A DNA stretch of 64,000 nt from NCBI RefSeq assembly GCF_963666255.1, contig NZ_OY762656.1, positions 1,116,001 to 1,180,000 on the forward strand, in the 5' to 3' direction. The position numbers and the translations under genes are program-made. Under the pieces are notes generated by a model, which did no database searches, was not told where the DNA came from, and was given only the letters and a program-made list of their open reading frames with translations. Source of the stretch: an uncultured Propionivibrio sp. GTDB lineage: Bacteria; Pseudomonadota; Gammaproteobacteria; Burkholderiales; Rhodocyclaceae. Shown here piece after piece: positions 45,812 to 54,857 of this stretch (positions within the stretch are counted from its first letter, which is position 1; each line of letters opens with the position of its first letter).

Positions 45812-46096
45812 ATGAGCAACAAGCACCTGCACCTGCTCCAGGCCATCTATCATGAGCCGCCCAGCGCAAACATCCACTGGCGCGAAATCGAATCATTGCT
45901 GCTGCATCTTGGTGCCAGCGTCGAATCGGCGCACGGTGCGCGGTTCCGCGTTTTGTTGAACCGGATGGAACTATTTGTCCATCAGCCGCACAACAACTCG
46001 ACCTGCCCAAAACACGAAATCAAGCAGATCCGTGAGTTCCTGGCGCGGGCCGGCGTCACCCTGTCGTCGTACGAAGCCCGGCAGAAACCGGCCTGA
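45812..46096 (+). CDS. HicA-like protein without adjacent HicB
   Basis: A 94-residue protein resembling the HicA family of small double-stranded-RNA-binding-fold mRNA interferases. NIHWREIESLLLHLGASVES, a histidine in SAHGARFRVLL, and KHEIKQIREFLARAGV match the family layout. ATG 45812 has GGGAG upstream; the longer frame from 45641 is not supported. No HicB antitoxin gene is adjacent on either strand, so it may be an orphan, or a non-toxin member of the fold. Confidence 0.68.
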   Translation: MSNKHLHLLQAIYHEPPSANIHWREIESLLLHLGASVESAHGARFRVLLNRMELFVHQPHNNSTCPKHEIKQIREFLARAGVTLSSYEARQKPA

Positions 46097-46097
46097 C

Positions 46098-47309
46098 TCA
46101 GTGTTCCGGTGTGTGTGGGCAGCGGAAATGCAGGAGGGCGCATAACGCGCCGATTGCCATGAAGGCCCCCATGGCGGCGGCCAGCGAGTGGGTGGACGCC
46201 CATGCTGCGGGTGCCGCGACGCCGGCGACCACGCTGTTTGACAGGGACTGCAGAAACATCTGGCAAGAGGATGCCAGTCCACGTTGCCTGGGAAACATGT
46301 CGAGGGCGAGCAGCGACATGCTCGGCATCGTCAGTGACATGCCCAAAGTATAAAACGGCATCGGCAGAACGCTCCAGGGTAGCCCCGGCGCGAGCAGGAA
46401 GCTCACGCCGAGATTGAGGATGACGGCAATCGTCATGACCGCGTAGCCCAGCGCAATCGTCCGCTTTGGCGAGAGGCGGCCGGCGAGGCGGCCGGACAGC
46501 CAGGCGCCCGAAACCAGCCCGCACATCGACGGGCCAAAGAGCCAGAGAAAGCCGGTTTCGGGTAAGCCCAGGTGATGGATCAGGAAGGTCGGTGCCGACA
46601 TGATGTAGATGAAAAAGCCGCCGAAGTTGCAGGCGAGTGAGCCGGTGGCAAGCAGAAAGGCGGGTGAGGTCAGCGTCTTTGCGTAGGCCTTGGCGAGATA
46701 GATCGGGTGCAGTGACCGGCGCTGGGCAGGCGGCAGTGTTTCCGGCAGTCGCCAGGCGCAGGCGGCCCAGAGCGCCCCGCCCATGAGAGCGAGGAAAATG
46801 AAGATCGAGTGCCAGCCGAAGGCGCTCTGCAATTGACCACCGATGACCGGTGCGACGGCCGGTGCGATGGCGAACATCATGGCAATGTGCGACATCAGCC
46901 GCTGTGCCGCCGGTCCGACGAAAATATCGCGAACGATGGCGCGGCTGACGACAGCGCCAGCACAGGCGGAAAACCCTTGCACGCCCCGTAACAGCCAGAG
47001 GTGTTCGATGCGTGTGGCGAACAGGCAGCCGATCGACGCGAGCATGAACACGACGAGCGAAACGAGAATGACACGTCGCCGCCCGATGGCGTCGGAAATG
47101 GCGCCGTGCCAGAGCGACATCAGGGAAAACATGAAGAGATAGGCGGTCAGCGTCTGCTGCACCTCGATCGGCGACGCATGAAATGTGTCGCCGATGTCGT
47201 GCAGCGAGGGCAGGTAGGCATCGACGGAAAATGCGCCAATGGCGGTCAGGGCGGCCAACAGGACGGCAATACCGGCAGGCGACTGGCCGGCGGCGGGTGG
47301 AGTCATCAA
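46098..47309 (-). CDS. Bcr/CflA-family multidrug efflux MFS transporter
   Basis: A 403-residue, 12-helix drug:proton antiporter. Diagnostic are IGAFSVDAYLPSLHDIG, the Bcr/CflA-type VQQTLTAYLFMFSLMSLWHG and the loop motif GAISDAIGRRRVILVS. It starts at the base next to the ComM/YifB-like gene stop and is likely cotranscribed with it. It ends two bases beyond the end of the converging HicA-like gene. Substrate unknown. Confidence 0.9.
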   Translation of the reverse strand: MMTPPAAGQSPAGIAVLLAALTAIGAFSVDAYLPSLHDIGDTFHASPIEVQQTLTAYLFMFSLMSLWHGAISDAIGRRRVILVSLVVFMLASIGCLFATRIEHLWLLRGVQGFSACAGAVVSRAIVRDIFVGPAAQRLMSHIAMMFAIAPAVAPVIGGQLQSAFGWHSIFIFLALMGGALWAACAWRLPETLPPAQRRSLHPIYLAKAYAKTLTSPAFLLATGSLACNFGGFFIYIMSAPTFLIHHLGLPETGFLWLFGPSMCGLVSGAWLSGRLAGRLSPKRTIALGYAVMTIAVILNLGVSFLLAPGLPWSVLPMPFYTLGMSLTMPSMSLLALDMFPRQRGLASSCQMFLQSLSNSVVAGVAAPAAWASTHSLAAAMGAFMAIGALCALLHFRCPHTPEH

Positions 47310-48809
47310 TCAGTCCTTTGCGAAGCGGCGATAGTATACGGCTTCGGCGATATGCTCGGGGCGTAGCGTCCGGCTGTCGGCAAGGTCGGCGATCGTACGC
47401 GCGACTTTGAGCACGCGGTGATACGCGCGTGCCGAGAGGCCGAGCCGCACGATGGCTTGCTTCAGCAGGGCAAGACCTTCGGCATCGGGATGACAATAAC
47501 GTTCGATCTGGCCGACAGCGAGTTTTGCATTGACGCAGTCCTGGCGCGCCAACTGGTGTTCCCGTGCCCGGCAGACGCGCGCGCACACCGTTGCCGACGA
47601 TTCCCCGGTCGGCAACTGCTGAAGAGCGACAGGGGGGAGCGCCGGTACTTCGACATGCAGGTCGATGCGGTCAAGCAGCGGTCCCGAGATCCGGTTGCGG
47701 TAGCGCAGCACCTGTTCGGCGGTGCAGCGGCACCTGCCAGCGGCGTCGCCGTGATGGCCGCAGGGACAGGGATTCATTGCGGCGATCAACTGAAAATGCG
47801 CGGGGAATACCGATTGGCGGGCGGCTCGCGAGATATGGATGCGTCCGGTTTCGAGCGGTTCGCGCAGGGCCTCGAGGACTTGACGCTGGAATTCCGGCAA
47901 CTCATCGAGGAAGAGGACGCCTTCGTGGGCGAGCGAGATTTCGCCGGGTCGCGGCACGCTGCCGCCGCCGACCAGTGCGACGGCCGAGGCCGAATGGTGC
48001 GGTGAGCGGAAGGTCGGTTGCGAAAATCGTTCCGGCCGGAACTGGCCGCAGAGCGAGAGAATGGCGGCCGATTCGAGCGCTGTCCGGGGTGTTAGCGGTG
48101 GCAGCAATCCGGGGAGGCGGGCGGCGAGCATCGACTTTCCACTCCCCGGCGGTCCGCACAGCAGCATGGAATGTCCGCCTGCTGCGGCAATTTCGAGCGC
48201 GCGCTTGGCCACGGTCTGGCCCCGCACATCGGCGAGGTCGGTATCGGACGCAGACATGGCGGCGCCAGGCGGTGGTGCAGCGCACTGTGGCAACGTCTGC
48301 CGTTCACACAGGTGCGCGCAGATGTCGAGCAGCGAGCCGGCTGCGAACAGCGGTGCGTCGGCGGCCGGCGCAGCTTCCTTGGCGCTCTCGCTTGGCAGGA
48401 TGAAACGGCGGCCGGTCTTGCCGGCGGCGAGAACCATCGCGAGTGCCCCCCGGATCGGATGCAGTGCGCCGGACAGCGAGAGTTCGCCGGCGAACTCGTA
48501 CGCGTCGAGCGCCGCTGCCGGGATCTGTCCGGAGGCGCCGAGAATTCCCAATGCGATCGGCAGGTCGAAGCGTCCGGATTCCTTGGGCAGGTCGGCGGGA
48601 GCCAGGTTGATGGTGATCCGCTTTGCCGGGAAATCGAATCCGGAATTCAGCAGCGCTGCGCGTACGCGGTCACGGGCTTCCTTCACTTCGGTGTCTGGCA
48701 GTCCGACGACGGTGACGCTGGGCAATCCGTTGGCGAGGTGAACTTCGACGGCGACTTCGGGAGCAGAAAGTCCGTCGAGTCCGCGGCTGTGAACGATGGC
48801 GAGCGACAT
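47310..48809 (-). CDS. comM: YifB/ComM family Mg-chelatase-like AAA+ ATPase
   Basis: A 499-residue AAA+ protein. The N-terminal Lon-protease-like domain runs to about residue 170 (IVHSRGLDGLSAPEVAVEVH, RITINLAPADLPKESGRFDL). The Mg-chelatase-type ATPase follows, with Walker A LLCGPPGSGKSMLAARL and Walker B-like GVLFLDELPEF, then a zinc-like MNPCPCGHHG and a C-terminal YHRVLKVARTIADL. ComM is a helicase aiding branch migration in natural transformation; many orthologues are annotated yifB. Confidence 0.92.
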   Translation of the reverse strand: MSLAIVHSRGLDGLSAPEVAVEVHLANGLPSVTVVGLPDTEVKEARDRVRAALLNSGFDFPAKRITINLAPADLPKESGRFDLPIALGILGASGQIPAAALDAYEFAGELSLSGALHPIRGALAMVLAAGKTGRRFILPSESAKEAAPAADAPLFAAGSLLDICAHLCERQTLPQCAAPPPGAAMSASDTDLADVRGQTVAKRALEIAAAGGHSMLLCGPPGSGKSMLAARLPGLLPPLTPRTALESAAILSLCGQFRPERFSQPTFRSPHHSASAVALVGGGSVPRPGEISLAHEGVLFLDELPEFQRQVLEALREPLETGRIHISRAARQSVFPAHFQLIAAMNPCPCGHHGDAAGRCRCTAEQVLRYRNRISGPLLDRIDLHVEVPALPPVALQQLPTGESSATVCARVCRAREHQLARQDCVNAKLAVGQIERYCHPDAEGLALLKQAIVRLGLSARAYHRVLKVARTIADLADSRTLRPEHIAEAVYYRRFAKD

Positions 48810-49035
48810 GGTGGCGCGTCCCGAATTGGCATTCAGTGGGAGGGAGCCCTGACAGAGCAGCGTTTCCTTAGGCGTACCGGCGCGAGCGCGGGCGTATCGT
48901 CCGGGCAGATGCCTTGTCCTGTCAGGGGCGCTCAGCCTAGTCGTGGCCGGCGTGTTCGCGGCGGAACTTTTTCACACACTTGGATAAAAAAATCACAGTA
49001 GTCGGGTGGATGATGATCCCGCCCAGTTTTTCAAA

Positions 49036-49050
49036 CGCGAATTATTCTCA
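49036..49050 (-). promoter_or_regulatory. Fur-like box 1
   Basis: On the minus strand TGAGAATAATTCGCG matches 10 of 14 informative positions of the 7-1-7 Fur consensus. It abuts the -35 element of the receptor promoter. Confidence 0.6.
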
Positions 49051-49079
49051 TTGACGCGTATGGTTTGCATGGATTAACA

Positions 49080-49094
49080 TGAGAACAATTCTCG
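49080..49094 (+). promoter_or_regulatory. Fur-like box 2
   Basis: TGAGAACAATTCTCG contains the palindrome GAGAA-N3-TTCTC and matches 10 of 14 positions of the 7-1-7 Fur consensus. It overlaps the end of the -10 element and probable start site, so iron-loaded Fur would block initiation. Confidence 0.65.
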
Positions 49095-49173
49095 TTTGTA
49101 AGGAATTTTTGTGAGGCTTTTATGGCCTTGCAAACGCGTCGTTCATGTGTTTTTCGAATTGAGGGAACAGTCT

Positions 49174-51342
49174 TTGAAGCATCAATATCGATCCGCCTCG
49201 TTGTTGACCGGGGTGTTGTGGGCGTGCTCGGCGAGCGCGCAGGGCGTCGATTCGACGACAGCGTTGGCCCCTGTGGTGGTCAATGCCAGTGCCGATGCCT
49301 CGGCGGCCGGCCTGGCGCCCGACTACGCCGGCGGGCAGGTGGCACGCGGTGCGCGCATCGGCCTTCTGGGCAATCAGGACATCATGGAGACGCCGTTTGT
49401 CAGCACGGCCTATACGCAGGAATTCATCCAGAACCAGCAGGCACGCAGCGTTGCCGACGTCGTCCAGAATGACCCGGCCGTGCGCAGTGCACGTGGCTTC
49501 GGCAACTTCCAGGAGTTGTACGTGGTGCGTGGCTTCCCGGTCTATTCGGACGACATGGCCTACAACGGCCTGTATGGTCTGTTGCCGCGCCAGTATGTGG
49601 CTGCCGAACTGCTGGAGCGGGTCGAGATCTTCCGGGGCGCCAATGCATTCCTGAACGGCGCGGCGCCCGGTGGCAGCGGTATCGGGGGGGCGATCAATCT
49701 GGTGCCGAAGCGGGCGCCGAACGACCCGTTGACGCAATTCTCGACCGGCATCGAAAGCGGCGGGCAGCGCTATCTGGCGACCGACCTGGCCCGTCGCGGG
49801 GGCCCTGATGGCAGTACCGGTATCCGCCTCAACGCGGTACGGCGCGAAGGCGGCACCGCCGTCAGCGGTGAGAAGCGCGAACTCAGTCTGTTCTCCCTCG
49901 GGCTCGACTATCGCAGCGCCGACTGGCGTCTTTCGGCCGATCTCGGCTATCAGGACCATCACCTCGATCAGCCGCGTCCGAGCGTGACGCCGAGCGGCGG
50001 CATCCCGTCGGCGCCGAATGCATCGAAAAACTATGCGCAGCCCTGGACCTACTCGGACGAGAAGCAGACGTTCGGGACCGTGCGCGGTGAAGTCGATGTG
50101 AACGATCGGGTGACCGTGTGGGCGGCCGGTGGCATGCGCGTCGGCAAGGAGGCTAACGTGCTGGCCAATCCGACCGCCACCGCCAACGGTAATACAACGG
50201 CGTATCGTTTCGACAATGTGCGCGAAGATACGGTAAAGACAGGCGAGATCGGCGTGCGTGCGAACCTCGCATCAGGATCGGTCAAGCACAAGCTCAGCGC
50301 GGTCGCCTCCGCCTATTCGCTGGACTCCCGCAATGCCTATGCGTATTCGAATACTTCGGGATTTTCCGGCAATCTCTATAGCCCGACGAGTGTCACTGCG
50401 CCTGCAGCCGATTACGCTTCCGGCGGGGTCCTGGGTTCGCCCAGGACGACCGAGGAAACGCGCCTGTCGAGCGTGGCGCTCGCCGATACGCTTTCCTTCG
50501 CTGCTGACAGGGCGTTGCTGACGCTCGGCGCGCGCCATCAGACGATCGAGAGCAACGGTTACAACTACAGCAGCGGTGCGCAGGAGTCAGCGTACAAAAA
50601 GAGTCACGTGAGTCCGATGGCCGGGTTGGTTTTCCGGGTGACACCGCGTGTCTCGGTCTATGGCAACTACATCGAGGGCTTGTCCAAGGGTGAGGTCGCG
50701 CCGGCGACCAGCGGCGGGCAGGCCGTCACCAACGCCGGTCAGGCGCTGGCGCCGTACGTGTCGAAGCAGAAGGAAGTCGGTGTGAAGTATGACGGCGGCG
50801 GTTTCGGTGGATCGCTGAACGCGTTCCAGACAACCAAACCGAGCGCTTTTGTCGCCAACCATACCTTTGCCGAGGCCGGCGAACAGCGCAACCGGGGTCT
50901 GGAACTCAGCCTCTTCGGTGAGCCGGCGCGCGGCACCCGCCTGCTGGGCGGCCTCACCGTGCTGGAGGCCCGACAGACGAAGACGGAGAACGGGACGAAC
51001 GATGGAAAAGAGGTCATCGGCGTGCCGCGTCGTCAGGTCAATATCGGCGGTGAATGGGATGTGCCGGAACTGCGCGGGCTGACGCTGACCGGCCGGGTCC
51101 TCCACACTTCGACGCAATATGCCGACGCCGCCAATACGCTGACCTTGCCCGCCTGGTCCCGCTATGACATCGGCGCGCGTTATGTGACCCGCATCGGCAC
51201 CCAGGCACTGACCCTGCGCCTGCGCGTCGACAACCTCACCAACCGAAGCTATTGGGCGTCGGCCGGAGGCTATCCGGGGGCGAATTACCTTGTCCTCGGG
51301 GCGCCGCGCACCTTCGTGCTGTCCGCTACCGTCGACATGTGA
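49174..51342 (+). CDS. TonB-dependent siderophore receptor
   Basis: A 722-residue outer-membrane receptor, reading from TTG 49174, with GAGGG eight bases before it and a clean signal peptide (KHQYRSASLLTGVLWACSAS, then AQ). GTG 49111 is an alternative in-frame start adding 21 residues. The plug domain shows SVADVVQNDPAVRSARG and VRGFPVYSDDMAYNG; a 22-strand barrel follows, ending YLVLGAPRTFVLSATVDM with a terminal aromatic/hydrophobic strand. It resembles ferrichrome/ferric-siderophore receptors. It heads a cluster with PepSY, TonB, ExbB and ExbD. Confidence 0.92.
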   Translation: MKHQYRSASLLTGVLWACSASAQGVDSTTALAPVVVNASADASAAGLAPDYAGGQVARGARIGLLGNQDIMETPFVSTAYTQEFIQNQQARSVADVVQNDPAVRSARGFGNFQELYVVRGFPVYSDDMAYNGLYGLLPRQYVAAELLERVEIFRGANAFLNGAAPGGSGIGGAINLVPKRAPNDPLTQFSTGIESGGQRYLATDLARRGGPDGSTGIRLNAVRREGGTAVSGEKRELSLFSLGLDYRSADWRLSADLGYQDHHLDQPRPSVTPSGGIPSAPNASKNYAQPWTYSDEKQTFGTVRGEVDVNDRVTVWAAGGMRVGKEANVLANPTATANGNTTAYRFDNVREDTVKTGEIGVRANLASGSVKHKLSAVASAYSLDSRNAYAYSNTSGFSGNLYSPTSVTAPAADYASGGVLGSPRTTEETRLSSVALADTLSFAADRALLTLGARHQTIESNGYNYSSGAQESAYKKSHVSPMAGLVFRVTPRVSVYGNYIEGLSKGEVAPATSGGQAVTNAGQALAPYVSKQKEVGVKYDGGGFGGSLNAFQTTKPSAFVANHTFAEAGEQRNRGLELSLFGEPARGTRLLGGLTVLEARQTKTENGTNDGKEVIGVPRRQVNIGGEWDVPELRGLTLTGRVLHTSTQYADAANTLTLPAWSRYDIGARYVTRIGTQALTLRLRVDNLTNRSYWASAGGYPGANYLVLGAPRTFVLSATVDM

Positions 51343-51376
51343 AGCAGTGCCGGCTGATCGTCCCTGCCTAACGCCC

Positions 51377-52627
51377 GTGCGTGACCTGTTGATACGTCCC
51401 TGGCTCGTTCGCCTGCATCGCTACGCCGGTCTGGCGATCGCGCCATTCCTGGTAGTGACCGGGCTGACCGGCGCCGTGATTTCGTGGGACCACGAACTCG
51501 ATGCGTGGCTCAATCCCGGCCTGCTGACGGCGACGACGCGCGGGCCGGAGATACCGTCGCTGGACCTGGCAACGGCGGTCGAGGCGCGCGATACGCGCAT
51601 CCGGGTGAGCTATGTGCCGCTGTCGCGCGAACCGGGAGCGGCGCTGATTTTCGGTGTCGAGCCGAGGATCGATCCGGTCACCGGGGTGCCGTTCCGCGTC
51701 GACTACAACCAGGTCTTCGTCGATCCGGTCAGTGGCCGGGAGCTCGGCCGACGCGAATGGGGCGCCGTGTGGCCGGTGACGCGGGAAACGGCGGTTTCCT
51801 TTCTCTACAAGCTGCACTTCAGCCTGCACGTGCCGGAAATTGCCGGCAATGATCGTTGGGGAGTCTGGTTGCTGGGCGGGGTGGCGCTGTTATGGACGGT
51901 CGATTGCCTGACGGCCTTGCTCCTGACGTTCCCGGCGCCGCCGAAGGATGTGGCGCAGCGTGTCCGCGTCTGGTGTCGGCGCTGGTCGGTGGCCTGGCGA
52001 ATCCGTCGCGGCAGCGCGCCATACCGGCTCAACTACGATATTCATCGGGCATTTGGCCTGTGGACCTGGATCTTGCTGCTGGTGCTCGCGTTTACGGCGT
52101 TCTCGCTGAATCTTTACCGCGAGGTCTTCTATCCGCTCATGTCTGCAGTGAGTGACGTTACGCCGACGCCCTATGAAACTCGGGTCGAGGCGAGTCCCGG
52201 TCGGCCGTTCGAACCGCGCATCGACTTTGTCGCGGCAATTGCCGCAGCGCAGGCCGAAGCACGTTTGCGCGGTTGGCGCGAACCGGCCGGCGGCGCCTTC
52301 TATTCGTCCCGCCATGATATCTACAGCGTACAGTTTCATGGTCCCGGCGAGGGGCACGGCAGCGCCGGTGTTGGCCCGGCGCAGCTCTTTCTCGATGGCG
52401 CGAACGGCGCGCTGATCGGTGAGCGCCTGCCGTGGCGAGGGACGCTGGCGGACAAGTTCATGCAGGCGCAATTTCCGCTGCACTCCGGTCGCATTCTTGG
52501 CCTGCCCGGGCGTATCGCCGTGTCGGCGATGGGGCTGGTGGTGGCGATGTTGTCGCTGACCGGCGTCTATCTGTGGTGGAAGAAGCGGGCCGGGCGACGC
52601 CGGTCACTGGCGAGGAGCAAGGCGTGA
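51377..52627 (+). CDS. PepSY-associated transmembrane protein (ferric reductase-like)
   Basis: A 416-residue inner-membrane protein with four helices. LVRLHRYAGLAIAPFLVVTG and ISWDHELDAWLNPG open it. A periplasmic PepSY-like region (VYFDPVSG-type VFVDPVSGRELGRREWG) follows; then FSLHVPEIAGNDRWG, YDIHRAFGLWTWILLL and the final SVSAMGLVVAM-type helix. Histidines on the helices could bind haem. Relatives in iron clusters act as ferric-siderophore reductases. Start is GTG 51377, 34 bases after the receptor; the stop overlaps tonB. Confidence 0.85.
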   Translation: MRDLLIRPWLVRLHRYAGLAIAPFLVVTGLTGAVISWDHELDAWLNPGLLTATTRGPEIPSLDLATAVEARDTRIRVSYVPLSREPGAALIFGVEPRIDPVTGVPFRVDYNQVFVDPVSGRELGRREWGAVWPVTRETAVSFLYKLHFSLHVPEIAGNDRWGVWLLGGVALLWTVDCLTALLLTFPAPPKDVAQRVRVWCRRWSVAWRIRRGSAPYRLNYDIHRAFGLWTWILLLVLAFTAFSLNLYREVFYPLMSAVSDVTPTPYETRVEASPGRPFEPRIDFVAAIAAAQAEARLRGWREPAGGAFYSSRHDIYSVQFHGPGEGHGSAGVGPAQLFLDGANGALIGERLPWRGTLADKFMQAQFPLHSGRILGLPGRIAVSAMGLVVAMLSLTGVYLWWKKRAGRRRSLARSKA

Positions 52628-53283
52628 GTAGCAGGCGTGAGGACAACGACGGCGTGTCGCACGCCTTTTCCGTCGGTGGCCTGGGCTTGGTCGTGCTCGC
52701 CCATGCACTGGTGCTGGCCGGCTTGCTCGCCGCGCCGCGCATGCAGCCCGTGCCGGTGCCGACGGCGCTGACGGTGCATCTGGTGCCGGCCCAGGTGACT
52801 GCGCCAGCGCCGGCAATACGGCCGGTGGCGAAGCCGGCGGTTGTCGTGCCACGGGCTCAAATGCCACAGCCTGCGCGTCCGGTGCCGCTGCCTGTGCCCG
52901 TCACCTCCACCGCACCGCCGTCCGCCAATGCCGTGCCGACCGACCTTCCCGTCGCCGCCTCCTCGCCGGCCGCGGCGCCGGCCGCGTCGACGGTCGCCGA
53001 AAGTCAGCCGCGTTATGACGCCGACTATCTGCAGAATCCCGCGCCAGGCTATCCGGCGGCGGCCCGCCGTCTCGGCGAAGAAGGCAAGGTCATGCTCCAT
53101 GTCCGCGTCGACACCGGCGGTCGTCCGGTTCAGATCGACGTCAGAACGGGCAGCGGCTCGCCGCGGCTCGACCGGGCGGCGGTGGACGCGGTGTGGCGCT
53201 GGCGCTTCGTCGCCGCACGTCGCGGCGATACGGCCGTCGAAGCCTGGGTGCTGGTTCCGATCATTTTTAACTTGAAACAATAG
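52624..53283 (+). CDS. tonB: TonB-family energy-transducing protein
   Basis: A 219-residue TonB. An N-terminal signal-anchor (about residues 14-35; GGLGLVVLAHALVLAGLLAA) carries the transmembrane-helix histidine expected for ExbB/ExbD contact. A proline/valine/alanine-rich periplasmic spacer spans about 40-130, and the C-terminal domain starts YLQNPAPGYPAAARRLGEEG and ends WVLVPIIFNL. GTG 52624 overlaps the PepSY stop by four bases. It is dedicated by position to this uptake system. Confidence 0.93.
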   Translation: MSSRREDNDGVSHAFSVGGLGLVVLAHALVLAGLLAAPRMQPVPVPTALTVHLVPAQVTAPAPAIRPVAKPAVVVPRAQMPQPARPVPLPVPVTSTAPPSANAVPTDLPVAASSPAAAPAASTVAESQPRYDADYLQNPAPGYPAAARRLGEEGKVMLHVRVDTGGRPVQIDVRTGSGSPRLDRAAVDAVWRWRFVAARRGDTAVEAWVLVPIIFNLKQ

Positions 53284-53291
53284 AGGTTTGC

Positions 53292-54086
53292 ATGAACGAG
53301 GGGTCTCTCGGCTTTATCCACTTTCTCTCGCAGTCGGATGGCATTGCGAGAACAGTGCTCTGCATGATGTTGTTTGCATCGATTGGAACCTGGTATCTGA
53401 TCGTCGTGAAGGGATTCATGACGTACCGGATGACTCGCCGCAGCCGGGACTTTCTCGCCGCATTCTGGGAGGCTCCCGACCTTGAGGCGGTTGCCGCGCG
53501 CGTGCGGGAACGTGGTGCGAACGAGCCGTTTGCACATCTAGTGCATCACGGATTCACCGCGATCGAGCAATGCCATCGTCGTGGCGTGCCGGGTAGTGGT
53601 GAAACGCTTGCGCTGGTTAATGCCGGTTCGGCCGACGACTTGCTGACGCGCGCGCTCAAGCGGGCGATCGATGAAGACCGGCAACGCCTGGAGTTCGGCC
53701 AGACCTTCCTGGCGACGGTCGCGTCGGCAACGCCTTTCGTCGGTTTGTTCGGCACGGTCTGGGGCATCTATCACGCGCTGCTCGCCATCGGCGCATCGGG
53801 TCAGGGAACGCTCGACAAAGTGGCGGGGCCAGTGGGCGAAGCCTTGATCATGACGGCGATCGGTCTGGCCGTCGCCATTCCGGCGGCGGTCGCCTACAAC
53901 ACTTTCGCCCGGGCGAACCGCACTATCCTCGCGCAACTCAATGCGTTCGCCTATGACGTCTTCGCTTTCCTGGCAACCGGTATCAAGACATCACCGATGC
54001 GAAACGACGCCCGTGCGACTAGCGAAACCGTTATTGCCATGGCCAGGACGCAAGCACCGGGATCTCTGATCTCATCGAATCACTGA
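53292..54086 (+). CDS. exbB: ExbB-type proton channel subunit (MotA/TolQ/ExbB family)
   Basis: A 264-residue inner-membrane protein with three helices: near residues 18-40 (TVLCMMLFASIGTWYLIVVK), 140-160 (LATVASATPFVGLFGTVWGI) and 175-200 (ALIMTAIGLAVAIPAAVAYN). The ATPFVGLFGTVWG block is the ExbB/TolQ signature. With ExbD it uses the proton gradient to energise TonB. AGAGG precedes ATG 53292. Nearby tonB and exbD favour ExbB over TolQ. Confidence 0.94.
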   Translation: MNEGSLGFIHFLSQSDGIARTVLCMMLFASIGTWYLIVVKGFMTYRMTRRSRDFLAAFWEAPDLEAVAARVRERGANEPFAHLVHHGFTAIEQCHRRGVPGSGETLALVNAGSADDLLTRALKRAIDEDRQRLEFGQTFLATVASATPFVGLFGTVWGIYHALLAIGASGQGTLDKVAGPVGEALIMTAIGLAVAIPAAVAYNTFARANRTILAQLNAFAYDVFAFLATGIKTSPMRNDARATSETVIAMARTQAPGSLISSNH

Positions 54087-54099
54087 GGGGAGTATCAAG

Positions 54100-54522
54100 A
54101 TGGCATTTGGCAGTCTTGAAAATGGCGGTGACGACGAACCGTTGGCCGAGATCAACATGGTGCCGCTGATCGACGTGATGCTGGTGTTGCTGATCATCTT
54201 CATGGTGACCGCGCCCTTGCTCACGCATGCGGTCAAGGTCGATCTGCCGAAAGCGTCATCAACACCGAATCAACAGCGTAATACGCCGGTTCAACTGACG
54301 ATGGACGGTGAGCGCCGCCTCTTCTGGAACGGCGTCCCTGTCGATTCGACACAACTGGCGCAGCGCCTGGAATCGGTGGCAGCCGCCGAATCTCAGACGG
54401 AAATTCAGCTCCGGATTGCGCGCACGGTTCCTTACGAAAATGTGGCGCAGTTAATGTCTGAAGCCGCGCGACGCGGTGTAACGCGCATTGGCTTCGTAAC
54501 CGAGCCTGATCCGGGACGCTGA
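54100..54522 (+). CDS. exbD: ExbD-type proton channel subunit
   Basis: A 140-residue protein with one N-terminal helix (INMVPLIDVMLVLLIIFMVT) carrying the essential membrane aspartate in PLIDVMLVLL, then a periplasmic domain (PVQLTMDGERRLFWNGVPVD, LRIARTVPYENVAQLMSEAA). It ends the receptor-PepSY-tonB-exbB-exbD operon and converges on ubiK 18 bases later. Confidence 0.95.
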   Translation: MAFGSLENGGDDEPLAEINMVPLIDVMLVLLIIFMVTAPLLTHAVKVDLPKASSTPNQQRNTPVQLTMDGERRLFWNGVPVDSTQLAQRLESVAAAESQTEIQLRIARTVPYENVAQLMSEAARRGVTRIGFVTEPDPGR

Positions 54523-54540
54523 TTACGACGGGAGGGAAAC

Positions 54541-54798
54541 TTAGCGCGACGCGTTGGTGTCCGGGGGCGTTGCGTTTTCCATCCGGGCGACGCGTTCTTC
54601 AAGCGCGCTCAGCTTTTCACGCGTGCGTTGCAGTACCTGGGCCTGAATGTCGAATTCTTCGCGGGTGACGAGGTCGAGCCGGGAAAAAAATCCGGAGAGC
54701 AATGCCCGGACGTTTTTCTCGATATCGGCGGCCGGTGTGGCGGCGGCGATGGCGCTCAGTTTGGCGCTGAGTTCCTCAAAAATTTTCGGGTCGAGCAT
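54541..54798 (-). CDS. ubiK: Ubiquinone biosynthesis accessory factor UbiK
   Basis: An 85-residue coiled-coil protein of the UbiK/BMFP family, which binds lipid and assists aerobic ubiquinone synthesis with UbiJ. It starts MLDPKIFEELSAKLSAI, then VRALLSGFFSRLDLVTREEF and the C-terminal coiled coil LQRTREKLSALEERVARME. ATG 54798 matches family length. It is divergent from the porin-glnK-amtB group, a common arrangement in Betaproteobacteria. Confidence 0.92.
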   Translation of the reverse strand: MLDPKIFEELSAKLSAIAAATPAADIEKNVRALLSGFFSRLDLVTREEFDIQAQVLQRTREKLSALEERVARMENATPPDTNASR

Positions 54799-54857
54799 GG
54801 TGGCCTCGGTGTCGGGGTTTTTCCGCAAGTCTAGCACAGCGGAATGGGGTGCTCGCC

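Larger units (their letters stand above)
48810..49173. other. Intergenic region upstream of the siderophore receptor gene
   Basis: A 364-base gap between divergent genes. The distal part (48810-49030) shows no gene or RNA that I can support; I looked for a cobalamin riboswitch and saw none. The proximal part (49036-49094) holds two Fur-like boxes around a promoter: TTGACG (49051-49056), an 18-bp spacer and TAACAT (49075-49080). Confidence 0.6.
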
